Shown: positions 23,528 to 32,725 of the stretch, one piece after another
Position numbering within the stretch: the stretch's first letter is position 1
Layout of the letters: every line of letters begins with the position of its first letter
Origin: Nocardia anocheti
GTDB taxonomy: Bacteria; Actinomycetota; Actinomycetes; Mycobacteriales; Mycobacteriaceae
NCBI RefSeq assembly: GCF_029675105.1
Contig: NZ_JAQQFV010000011.1
Span: 165,581-229,580 of the forward strand
Length of the DNA stretch: 64,000 bases
Direction of reading: 5' to 3'
The notes under the pieces: model-generated
Seen by the model: only the letters and a program-made list of their open reading frames with translations
Databases searched by the model: none
What the model was told of the DNA's origin: nothing
Position numbers and translations under genes: made by a program

Positions 23528-24367
23528 ATGGAGGTTCTGCTGCACCAGATCGACGCGTTCGCCGACGCACCGTTCTCGGGCAACCCGGCCGCGGTCATGC
23601 CGCTGCCCACCTGGCTGCCGGACACGCTGCTGCAACAACTGGCCGAGGAGAACAACCTCGCCGAGACCGCGTTCTACACCTCCGAGTTACCCCCCGCCGC
23701 CGGTGGCCCGCCCGGCGAATGGCCCGCCTTCCATCTGCGCTGGTTCACCCCCGCCGTCGAGGTCGACATGTGCGGCCACGCCACCCTCGCCTCGGCCACC
23801 CAGATCATCGAGGACCTGCATCCCGAACACGACCGGGTCAGCTTCTACACCCGCTCGGGCTGGCTGCACGTCGACCGCACCGACGACGACGAATACGTCT
23901 TGAATCTGCCCGCCCTGGCCTCGATCCAGGTCGACCCCGACCCCGCTCTCGTCGCGGCGCTCGGCGTCACCCCGATCCGTGCCTACACCGGCCAGGACGA
24001 GGTGATCGTCGTCGCCTCCGAGGACGAAGTCCGTTCCGCGACACCGGATCTCGGCGCCTTCCCGGCACTGGCCCGGGGCGCCGTCCTCACCGCCGCCGGT
24101 GACGCGGTGGACGTGGTGTCCCGCTTCTTCGCGCCGGGTGTCGGCGTCCCCGAAGACCCCGTCACCGGTTCCGCGCACGCCCAGTTGGTGCCGCTGTGGA
24201 GCCGCGAACTGGGCCGCGCCACCCTCACCGCCCGTCAGCTCTCCCGCCGCGGCGGCACCCTGCGCGCCGAACTCGCCGAGGACCGGGTGCTCCTGCTCGG
24301 CCGCTGCCGCCGTTATCTCGACGGGGTCGTGACACTGCCGGATCGAACGGTGGACGGGTCCGCGTAG
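23528..24367 (+). CDS. PhzF family isomerase/epimerase
   Basis: Enzyme of 279 residues with the diaminopimelate-epimerase-like fold of PhzF. Family marks are VDAFADAPFSGNPAAVMPLP near the start, a catalytic Glu in EENNLAETAFY, the anion loop VDMCGHATLASA and EDPVTGSAHAQLVPLW near the C-terminus. Biochemical role outside phenazine pathways is generally unknown, and no other phenazine gene is present, so a phenazine role is not suggested. ATG 23528 is used; a TTG nine bases upstream is in frame but lacks a ribosome site. It follows ctpE by 80 bases with a possible -10 (TACCTT) between them. Confidence 0.85.
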   Translation: MEVLLHQIDAFADAPFSGNPAAVMPLPTWLPDTLLQQLAEENNLAETAFYTSELPPAAGGPPGEWPAFHLRWFTPAVEVDMCGHATLASATQIIEDLHPEHDRVSFYTRSGWLHVDRTDDDEYVLNLPALASIQVDPDPALVAALGVTPIRAYTGQDEVIVVASEDEVRSATPDLGAFPALARGAVLTAAGDAVDVVSRFFAPGVGVPEDPVTGSAHAQLVPLWSRELGRATLTARQLSRRGGTLRAELAEDRVLLLGRCRRYLDGVVTLPDRTVDGSA

Positions 24368-24387
24368 GACCCCGCACCACGACGCCT

Positions 24388-24468
24388 CCGGAATCGGCAC
24401 CCGACGGCTCACCCGATTCCGGTGCCGGAGATGTGTCGGCCCGGTACCGCGCGGTCGGGCCCGACCGC
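24388..24468. terminator. Paired hairpins between convergent genes
   Basis: First hairpin: perfect 10-base arms CCGGAATCGG (24388-24397) and CCGATTCCGG (24413-24422). Second: an uninterrupted 18-base palindrome GCGGTCGGGCCCGACCGC (24451-24468). Together they occupy the gap between the phzF-like gene and the convergent membrane-protein gene and probably terminate both. Confidence 0.7.
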
Positions 24469-24475
24469 CGACACC

Positions 24476-25228
24476 CTATTCCGTCGGCACCGGGCCATCG
24501 TCGGGTGTGGGTGTGACGGCGCCGGTGGTGCCCGGTAGCAGCGGGCTCACCGCGAACCGCCCGGCTAGCGCGTCGGCGGGCAGAGCCTGCACCGATCGGA
24601 CCCCCGGTTGTGCCGCCAGCTCGCGTAACTCGGGCAGTGTGCCGCGCACCACCAGACCCGCCGTGCACGCGCAGCCCGCGCGCAGCCGGACCTCGGTGAC
24701 GCGGGCGATGTCGGCGCTGCGCTGATCGTGGAACTGTTGGGCCGCGAGCAGTCCCGCCGCCGCCTCGGCGGACTGCACGGCGGGCTCGGCACCGGCCGGG
24801 ACGGCGACGGTGATCACCGGGGTCTGCACCCGGTCGATCGGCACGTACTGGATCACCCCGGCCACCCGCAGCCCGTGGGCGGCGTCCGGAATCTGCTGCG
24901 GTGTCAGGTAATCGGTGGGCGTGAGCAGCGCCCACCGCAGATCGGTGTCGGTGCCGTCGAGAGAGGCGCGGGCCTGGTTCAGGTAGTCGTCGACCTGTTC
25001 GCCCGGTGCCGGACCGAGTCGGTCGGTGGCCACCCCGGAGGTGACGCGCGGCGCGGTGAAGGCGAACACCAGCAGCACCGCGGCCGCCAGTCCGGCGGCG
25101 CCGAGGATCGCGATCTTGGCGATCCGGTGCCGACCGTAGCTCGCGTCGTCGCGCTGACCGGTGGAGTCCCCGCGGTCGTCCGGCGCCGTATCCGGCGTCG
25201 GTTCGGACGACCGCGGGTCGTCAGGCAT
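24476..25228 (-). CDS. Single-pass membrane protein of unknown function, coupled to the RluD-like gene
   Basis: Protein of 250 residues with a charged, proline-rich cytosolic N-terminus, one membrane helix at about residues 39-64 (IAKIAILGAAGLAAAVLLVF) and an extracytoplasmic domain rich in Val/Ala. That domain contains a CAC pair (RAGCACTAGLVV) and the phrase LRWALLTPTDYLTPQQIP. I do not recognise a named family. The ATG lies inside the end of the upstream rluD-like gene, with eight bases shared (ATGCCTGA), so translation is coupled. The conserved lspA-rluD neighbourhood of mycobacteria does not obviously include this gene. Confidence 0.8.
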   Translation of the reverse strand: MPDDPRSSEPTPDTAPDDRGDSTGQRDDASYGRHRIAKIAILGAAGLAAAVLLVFAFTAPRVTSGVATDRLGPAPGEQVDDYLNQARASLDGTDTDLRWALLTPTDYLTPQQIPDAAHGLRVAGVIQYVPIDRVQTPVITVAVPAGAEPAVQSAEAAAGLLAAQQFHDQRSADIARVTEVRLRAGCACTAGLVVRGTLPELRELAAQPGVRSVQALPADALAGRFAVSPLLPGTTGAVTPTPDDGPVPTE

Positions 25229-26147
25229 GGCGTAGCACGTCCAGGGCGCCCGCCAGATCGGCCGGGTACTCGCTGGTGATCTCGAGCCAGCGGCCGTCGG
25301 CCGGATGATGGAAACCGAGCTGGCGCGCGTGCAGCCACTGCCGTTCCAGGCCGAGGCGCTTGGCCAGCGTCGGGTCGGCGCCGTAGGTGAGGTCACCGGC
25401 GCAGGGGTGGCGCACCGCGGAGAAGTGCACCCGGATCTGGTGGGTGCGGCCGGTCTCGAGGTGCACGTCGAGCAGGCTGGCGGCCTGGAAGGCCTCGATG
25501 GTGTCGTAGTGGGTGACGCTGGGCCTGCCGTCGCCGGTCACCGTGAACTTCCAGTCGTTGCCGCGCGCGCGCCCGATCGGCGCGTCGATGGTGCCGCTGC
25601 TCGGATCCGGATGTCCCTGCACGAGTGCATGGTATTGCTTGTCGACCGTGCGTTCCTTGAAGGCGCGCTTGAGCATCGTGTAGGCGTGTTCGGATTGGGC
25701 GACCACCATCACCCCGGAGGTGCCCACGTCCAGGCGGTGCACGATGCCCTGGCGCTCGTGCGCGCCGGAGGTGGAGATGCGGTAGCCCATCGCCGCGAGC
25801 CCGCCGACCACGGTCGGCCCGGTCCAGCCGACACCGGGGTGCGCGGCCACGCCGATCGGCTTGTCCACCGCGACGATGTCGTCGTCGGCGTAGAGGATGT
25901 TCAGCCCGTCCACCGGGGTGGCCTCCACGGTCACCTCCCGCTTGGGTTCGGGGAAGATCACCTCCAGCCAGGCGCCCGCGGTGAGGCGGTCGGACTTGCC
26001 CGCGGCGACACCGTCGAGCTGCACCGAGCCCTCCTCGGCCAGCGCCGCGACGGCGGTGCGCGAGAGGCCGAGCAACCGCGACAGTCCCGCGTCGACCCGC
26101 ATTCCGTCCAGCCCGTCGGGGACGGGCATGGTCCTGGTCTCTCTCAC
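25221..26147 (-). CDS. RluA/RluD family ribosomal large-subunit pseudouridine synthase
   Basis: Pseudouridine synthase of 308 residues acting on rRNA. The S4-like domain (LSRLLGLSRTAVAALAEEG, VAAGKSDRLTAG) is followed by the catalytic module with the essential Asp in HRLDVGTSGVMVVA and the downstream LETGRTHQIRVHFSAV. Mycobacteria carry the same gene after lspA. The GTG at 26147 overlaps the lspA stop as GTGA, and its product starts VRETRTMPVPDG, which parallels the mycobacterial start; ATG 26129 is the alternative. It forms one operon with lspA upstream and the membrane protein downstream. Exact rRNA position cannot be read from sequence. Confidence 0.93.
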   Translation of the reverse strand: MRETRTMPVPDGLDGMRVDAGLSRLLGLSRTAVAALAEEGSVQLDGVAAGKSDRLTAGAWLEVIFPEPKREVTVEATPVDGLNILYADDDIVAVDKPIGVAAHPGVGWTGPTVVGGLAAMGYRISTSGAHERQGIVHRLDVGTSGVMVVAQSEHAYTMLKRAFKERTVDKQYHALVQGHPDPSSGTIDAPIGRARGNDWKFTVTGDGRPSVTHYDTIEAFQAASLLDVHLETGRTHQIRVHFSAVRHPCAGDLTYGADPTLAKRLGLERQWLHARQLGFHHPADGRWLEITSEYPADLAGALDVLRHA

Positions 26148-26767
26148 GCGGTCTCCTCGCCATCGGTGTGCTTGCGGCCACTGCGGGTGCCGTCCGGTTC
26201 GAACCCGAACACGGTGAGCGCGACCAGCAGGATCGCGCCGCACACGATGGCCGAGTCGGCCACATTGAACACCGGCCACCAGCCCACGGCGACGAAGTCG
26301 ACCACGTGGCCCTGCAGCGGGCCGGGGTAGCGGAAGAGCCGGTCGACCAGGTTGCCCAGCGCGCCGCCGAGCACCATGCCCAGACCGATCGCCCACCACA
26401 GTGAGCGCAGCGTGGACCCGATGCGGATCACGCCGATCACCACCGCGGCGGCGATCAGGGTGAGCAGCCAGGTCATGCCGGTCGCCATCGAGAACGCCGC
26501 GCCCGGATTGCGCACCAGCGTCAGGCGGGCGAAATCGCCGATGATCGGCACCGATTCGCCGGGGTCGATGAAGGCCACGGCCAGACACTTGGTCAGCAGG
26601 TCGAGCCCGAACAGCACGACCGCGATGGCCAGCAGCGTCGTCAACCGGCGGCGACCTGCGGGTTTGGTGGTCGATGCGGCGTCGGGGGCGGCGTCGTCAG
26701 CCGGAGCCGCCGCGTCGGCACCCGTCTCGGGGTCGGCGGCGTTGTCGGTGGGCCGGTCTTCACTCAC
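26144..26767 (-). CDS. lspA: Lipoprotein signal peptidase (signal peptidase II)
   Basis: Aspartyl protease of 207 residues that removes the signal peptide from prolipoproteins after lipidation. Four membrane helices are visible, with conserved NPGAAFSMATG in loop one, the first catalytic Asp in LVDRLFR and the second in FNVADSAIVCG. The N-terminus has a 45-residue acidic, Ala-rich extension before the first helix that is longer than in many relatives. The gene leads an operon with the pseudouridine synthase and the membrane protein. Several lipoproteins in this window (13715, 26855, 27808) would be its substrates. Confidence 0.96.
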   Translation of the reverse strand: MSEDRPTDNAADPETGADAAAPADDAAPDAASTTKPAGRRRLTTLLAIAVVLFGLDLLTKCLAVAFIDPGESVPIIGDFARLTLVRNPGAAFSMATGMTWLLTLIAAAVVIGVIRIGSTLRSLWWAIGLGMVLGGALGNLVDRLFRYPGPLQGHVVDFVAVGWWPVFNVADSAIVCGAILLVALTVFGFEPDGTRSGRKHTDGEETA

Positions 26768-26854
26768 GCGTCCATCATTCCCTAGCCGGGAATCGGGCCC
26801 GCGTCTCGGTGGGTGACCGGTCCCAGGTGTTACTCAGGAACCGGTCGTACCCTG

Positions 26855-27811
26855 ATGGCTGTGACGGTGTTGTCTGGTCCTCGCTCACCCCGCATCGCGC
26901 GGCCCGCGGTGTTGCTCGTGGCGCTCGTGCTCGGGTTCGCGACCTTCGGTGCCGGGTGCGCCGACCGGTCGTCCGCGCCCGCCGAGGCCGAGGGCACCGA
27001 GCCGCTGGGAATGATCGGCAAGGAAGTCACGGTGCCCATCTCGGCGCCGGTCACCTCGCTGGTCTCGCCCGGCGAGGAGCCCCGCGCCCAGCTGCGGCCG
27101 AGCTACCCGCGCGGCACCACCCAGCAGGTGACGCTGTGCACCGACTACCGGATCCAGCAGCAGGTCAACGACCAGCCGACGCGCGACTTCTCGCCCGCCG
27201 CGCTCACCATTCCGATGACCGCGGTGGCGGGCGCCGACGGTGTCGACCTCACCGTGGGCGCCGTCACCACCCCCGACCCGGCCCTGAACAAGGCGTTCAC
27301 CGCGGCCGACGGTTCGCACGCCGGACTGGCGATGAGCGACCTGGGCGCGATCACCGAACTGCGCATGGCACCGTCACCGGAGACGCCCAACTCGGCGCGC
27401 GCCGCCCTGGAACAGGCTTTCTACCAGGCGGTCTACCGCTCGATCGCGTTCCCGGACGAGCCGGTCGGCGTGGGCGCGGTGTGGACGGTGCACCAGGAGA
27501 TCACCGGCGGTGTGACGCTCGACCAGATCACCACCGCGACACTCGTCGCGCGCGAGGGCGACCGGCTCACCATCGACCTGCAGGTGAGCCAGACCCCCAC
27601 CGACACGGTCTGGATGCTGCCCAACGACGCGGGCGCCCTCGACATCGACGGCTACGTGATGGAGGGCACCGGCACCATCACCGTGGATCTCGGTCTGCCG
27701 CTGCCGGTGTCGGGCGCGATCGAGGTCGGCGGCCAGCAGACCTACCGCGACGAGCGCAGCATCAGCACGCTGGTGCAGACGCAGTCCACGCGCGTCTCCT
27801 GGACCGAATGA
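26855..27811 (+). CDS. Lipoprotein with DUF6263-like domain
   Basis: Exported lipoprotein of 318 residues. The hydrophobic segment (AVLLVALVLGFATFGAGC) ends with lipobox FGAGC. The mature part is rich in beta-type sequence (TIPMTAVAGADGVDLTVGAV, VWTVHQEITGGVTLDQI, DGYVMEGTGTITVDLGLPLP) and resembles DUF6263 proteins, whose function is unknown. It diverges from lspA across 87 bases that contain two copies of ACCGGT. The ATG at 26855 precedes an in-frame GTG two codons on. The downstream lipoprotein gene starts within its stop codon (ATGA), so both are made from one transcript. Confidence 0.75.
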   Translation: MAVTVLSGPRSPRIARPAVLLVALVLGFATFGAGCADRSSAPAEAEGTEPLGMIGKEVTVPISAPVTSLVSPGEEPRAQLRPSYPRGTTQQVTLCTDYRIQQQVNDQPTRDFSPAALTIPMTAVAGADGVDLTVGAVTTPDPALNKAFTAADGSHAGLAMSDLGAITELRMAPSPETPNSARAALEQAFYQAVYRSIAFPDEPVGVGAVWTVHQEITGGVTLDQITTATLVAREGDRLTIDLQVSQTPTDTVWMLPNDAGALDIDGYVMEGTGTITVDLGLPLPVSGAIEVGGQQTYRDERSISTLVQTQSTRVSWTE

Positions 27812-28509
27812 TGCGCTCGACCCTGCTGCGCGCGAGCGCGGCCGCCTCGGCGTGCGCCGCGCTGACCGGCGTGGTCGCCTGCGGCACCGACGACGCGTCC
27901 GCCCCGTTCCCCGCCGCCGCCTCGGCCGCGCCGGGCTCGGGCACCCCGATCTCGGACCCGGCCCAGCTGTCGGCCGCGCTGCTCGCGGCGACCGACCTGC
28001 CCGGTTCCTTCAGCGCGGTCCCGCCCCGGAACGACCGCGACGAGGCCGCCGTGCCCCCGGCCGCGCTCACCGACCCGCCCGACTGCGCCCGGCTGCTGTC
28101 CCCGATCGCCACCCAGTGGCCCGGTTCTTCGGCCTCGGCCTCGGTGCAGTTCGCGGGCCCGAGCTTCGCGACCATCGACATCGACGCGGCCAGCTACCCC
28201 GACACCGCCCTCACCCCGGCCTTCGACGCGCTGCAGGCACAACCGCGCCGCTGCGCCAGCTACACCGGCGACGACGCGGGCGTGCGGATCGACTACCACA
28301 CCACCCCGCTGGACCAGCGGCTCGAGGGCGACGCCGGGTCGGCGTTCACCCTGACCGCCACCAGCGACGGCCTCACCCTCACCTCGGCGACCTCGCTGGT
28401 CCAGGTGGGCAACACGCTGGTGCAGATCGTGGTGACCGCGCCGGAAGCGGTCGACCCCGGCGTGCTCGGCGACCTCACCGCCGCGCAGGTCCGCAAACTC
28501 CGCGGCTGA
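27808..28509 (+). CDS. Lipoprotein of unknown function
   Basis: Exported lipoprotein of 233 residues. Signal sequence RSTLLRASAAASACAALTGV ends in lipobox GVVAC. The mature domain begins with a Ser/Ala/Pro linker and then LAATDLPGSFSAVPP, two further cysteines (PPDCARLL and PRRCASYTG) likely forming a disulphide, and LVQVGNTLVQIVVTAPE near the end. The layout recalls the extracytoplasmic sensor-like domains found in mycobacterial lipoproteins and PknH, but I cannot make a firm match. It is translationally coupled to the preceding lipoprotein by ATGA; a second ATG follows at once. Confidence 0.8.
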   Translation: MMRSTLLRASAAASACAALTGVVACGTDDASAPFPAAASAAPGSGTPISDPAQLSAALLAATDLPGSFSAVPPRNDRDEAAVPPAALTDPPDCARLLSPIATQWPGSSASASVQFAGPSFATIDIDAASYPDTALTPAFDALQAQPRRCASYTGDDAGVRIDYHTTPLDQRLEGDAGSAFTLTATSDGLTLTSATSLVQVGNTLVQIVVTAPEAVDPGVLGDLTAAQVRKLRG

Positions 28510-28515
28510 GCCCAC

Positions 28516-28546
28516 GAAAACGGGCGACCGGAATCTCCGATCGCCC
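28516..28546 (-). terminator. Intrinsic terminator of the LLM oxidoreductase gene
   Basis: On the minus strand the arms GGGCGA and TCGCCC, extended by CGG/CCG with one T-G pair, form a ten-pair stem with a five-base loop. GTTTTCG follows. It lies 15 bases past the minus-strand stop and also ends the convergent lipoprotein operon region. Confidence 0.75.
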
Positions 28547-28561
28547 GCCGCCGGTCGCCGC

Positions 28562-29416
28562 TCAGGACGCCACGGGCGCGGCCAGTTTGCCCCCGAGATG
28601 GGCGATGTAGCCGCGCACGTCGTCGGCCGACTTGTCGGGCAGGCCGAACACCGTCTCGGTGACCCCCGCCTCGGCCCACCGCTCGAGCTGTTCGGCATTG
28701 TGCCGCCCGGCCAGCGCGATCACCCGGGGGGTGCCCTCGCGTCCGGCCTCGGCCCAGATCCGGTGCAGCAGCGCGATCTTGTCCCCGAGCTCGCCTTCGG
28801 TCGGCGTGGTGATCCAGCCGTCGGCGTGCCGGGCCAGCCACCCGAAGCTCTTCTCGGTGCCGCCCGCGCCCAGCAGCACCGGCACCCCGGCGCGCACCGG
28901 CTTGGGCCACGACCAGCTCGGCCCGAATCGCACGAACTCCCCGTCGAACTCGGCCTCCTCCTGCGACCACAGCGCCCGCATGGCGTCGAGGTTCTGGGCG
29001 AGCACCGTGCGCCGCTTCTTCGGCGGCACACCGTGGTGGGTGAGTTCGTCGGTGTTCCAGCCGAATCCGACACCCAGTTCCACCCGGCCACCGGAGAGGT
29101 GGTCGAGCGAGGCGATGGTCTTGGCCAGGGTGATCGGGTGGTGTTCGGCGGGCAGCGCGACCGCGGTGGACAGCGTGATCCGCTCGGTCACCGCGGCGGC
29201 GGTCGCCAGCGCCACCCAGGGGTCGAGGGTGCGCAGGTAGCGGTCGTCGGGCAGCGAGGAATCGCCGGTCTGCGGATGCGCCGCCGCGCGCACCACCGGG
29301 ATGTGGGTGTGCTCGGGCACATAGAACGAATCGAAACCGGCGTTCTCCGCGGCCAGCGCGGCGTCGGCGGGCGTGATGCCCCGGTCACTGGTGAACAACA
29401 CGAGCCCGTAACGCAT
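28562..29416 (-). CDS. LLM class F420-dependent oxidoreductase
   Basis: Luciferase-like monooxygenase-fold protein of 284 residues. The TIM-barrel start MRYGLVLFTSDRGITPADAA, the segment FDSFYVPEHTHIP and the motif HLSGGRVELGVGFGWNTDEL are typical of F420-binding members in actinobacteria. GVPVLLGAGGTEKSFGWLAR near residue 175 is also conserved. Substrate is not predictable. The ATG at 29416 has a GGAGGG site at good spacing; upstream in-frame codons are not conserved. It diverges from the VOC-protein gene. Confidence 0.88.
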   Translation of the reverse strand: MRYGLVLFTSDRGITPADAALAAENAGFDSFYVPEHTHIPVVRAAAHPQTGDSSLPDDRYLRTLDPWVALATAAAVTERITLSTAVALPAEHHPITLAKTIASLDHLSGGRVELGVGFGWNTDELTHHGVPPKKRRTVLAQNLDAMRALWSQEEAEFDGEFVRFGPSWSWPKPVRAGVPVLLGAGGTEKSFGWLARHADGWITTPTEGELGDKIALLHRIWAEAGREGTPRVIALAGRHNAEQLERWAEAGVTETVFGLPDKSADDVRGYIAHLGGKLAAPVAS

Positions 29417-29568
29417 GTCCCGCCCTCCGGTCAGACAATAAAACTGAAACAAGTTCTACCAGTCTTCGCGGCCCGCCGGAAGACCTCGGCGCGCGGGGCC
29501 TTTCCCCGGCGATGTCGGGGGAATAGGCTCGAACGGTCCGAGCGTCATCCTCGACCCGGAGGTCCCCG

Positions 29569-30036
29569 ATGTCCGATGTTGACCCCATTCCCGCTGGTTA
29601 TCCGCGCATCTGTCCCGGCCTGTCGTGCGCGGGCGCCGCGGACGCGATCGCCTTCTACACCGCGATTTTCGGCGCCACCGAGCGCATGCGCATGCCCGGT
29701 CCCGACGGCACCGTCGCCCACTGTGAACTGCTGGTGGGCGACTCGGTGCTCATGGTCGGTGACCCCGCGCCCGAGATCGGCTTCCCCGATCCGAAACAGG
29801 TCGGCGGCTCGCCGGTGAACCTGATGGTCTACCTCCCCGACGCCGACGCCGCCTTCGCGGCCGCCCTGGACGCGGGCGCCACCCAGATCAACCCGATGAC
29901 CGACCAGTTCTACGGCGACCGCAGCGGCGCCTTCGAGGACCCGTGGGGTCACCGCTGGACGGTGGCCACCCACATCGAGGACGTCTCGCCGGAGGAGATG
30001 GATCGGCGCATCGCGGAGATGATGAACGCGGGCTGA
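29569..30036 (+). CDS. VOC family protein (glyoxalase/PhnB-like)
   Basis: Protein of 155 residues with the paired beta-alpha-beta-beta-beta fold of glyoxalase/bleomycin-resistance proteins. Signs are RICPGLSCAGAADAIAFYTA, then FGATERMRMPGPDG, VGDSVLMVGD and the C-terminal DRSGAFEDPWGHRWTVATH, which is characteristic of the PhnB-like branch. Relatives include metal-dependent lyases and simple binding proteins, so the activity is open. A GGAGG site lies at suitable spacing before ATG. The stop is only four bases from that of the convergent LON-domain gene, with no room for a separate terminator. Confidence 0.9.
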   Translation: MSDVDPIPAGYPRICPGLSCAGAADAIAFYTAIFGATERMRMPGPDGTVAHCELLVGDSVLMVGDPAPEIGFPDPKQVGGSPVNLMVYLPDADAAFAAALDAGATQINPMTDQFYGDRSGAFEDPWGHRWTVATHIEDVSPEEMDRRIAEMMNAG

Positions 30037-30040
30037 GCGC

Positions 30041-30708
30041 TCAGAGCAGACGGAACTCCATCATCGCGACGGCGTCGTCCATGGCGGTGACGAGTGTGTC
30101 CAGCCGGGCGCGCGGGTCCGGTGCGGCCAGGGCCGCCTGCCGATCGGTCTGGCCGATCGGCAGGCGCGCGGCCAGTTCGTAGGAACGCACGCTCGGGTCG
30201 TCGGAGAGTCCCTCCAGCGAGGCCGAGGGTGGCGGCCTGCGGATGCCGGACTTGCGGGCCAGGCGGGCGGTGAGCTCGTGCAGCCGGTCGGCGCGTGCGC
30301 GCAGGCCCGCGAGCAGATCGGCGTCGTCGGTGGCCGGTCCGTCCGGCCACCGTTCGACCCGCGCGGTGGGGTAGGGCGCGTCGGCGAGCCAGTCGGTGAC
30401 CCGGATCCGGTCGGCACCCAGGCAGCGCAGCCGGAACCGTGACCCGGGGAGTTGCACCACGTCGGTGATGCGGGCGAGCGCGCCGACATCGGTGCGCACG
30501 TCACCGCCGCCGACCTCGTGTCCTCGGGCGATGAGCACCACCCCGAATTCCGGTTCCCGGCGCCCGTCGAGGCAGTCCTCGACCAGCGCCACATAGCGCG
30601 GCTCGAAGATCTGCAACGACAACGGCTCGCCGGGCAGCAGGACCGCACCGAGCGGGAACATAGGCATTTCCACCGTCACAGCATGCCCGGTGTCGGCGCT
30701 GGCGTCGG

Positions 30709-30712
<4 letters not shown>
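30041..30712 (-). CDS. LON substrate-binding (PUA-like) domain protein
   Basis: Stand-alone Lon N-terminal domain protein of 223 residues without an ATPase or protease module. The motif EMPMFPLGAVLLPGEPLSLQ is the domain's opening, followed by IFEPRYVALVEDCLDG, FGVVLIARG and GALARITDVVQLPGSRFRL. Such proteins are widespread in actinobacteria and bind unknown peptides or proteins. The ATG overlaps the stop of acs as ATGA, so it is coupled to acetyl-CoA synthetase; that link is unusual enough to suggest co-expression during growth on acetate. The C-terminal helical half carries no known motif. Confidence 0.9.
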
Positions 30713-32652
<1,940 letters not shown>

Positions 32653-32686
32653 AAGGATCTCCTTCGATGAACAGGACGAGAACAGG

Positions 32687-32718
32687 GCCCGTGCCGGTGG
32701 CGAACCACCGGCACGGGC
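32687..32718 (-). terminator. Strong intercistronic hairpin between actP and acs
   Basis: Perfect 14-base arms GCCCGTGCCGGTGG and CCACCGGCACGGGC with a four-base loop. It starts eight bases after the actP stop. The following sequence lacks a clean U-run, so it may act as a partial terminator, processing site or 3' stabiliser that sets different levels of actP and acs. Confidence 0.65.
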
Positions 32719-32725
32719 GGGGGAG

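Noticed and set aside
23528..24367. Phenazine biosynthesis locus
   Set aside because: PhzF-like proteins are widespread outside phenazine pathways and no other phz gene is nearby.
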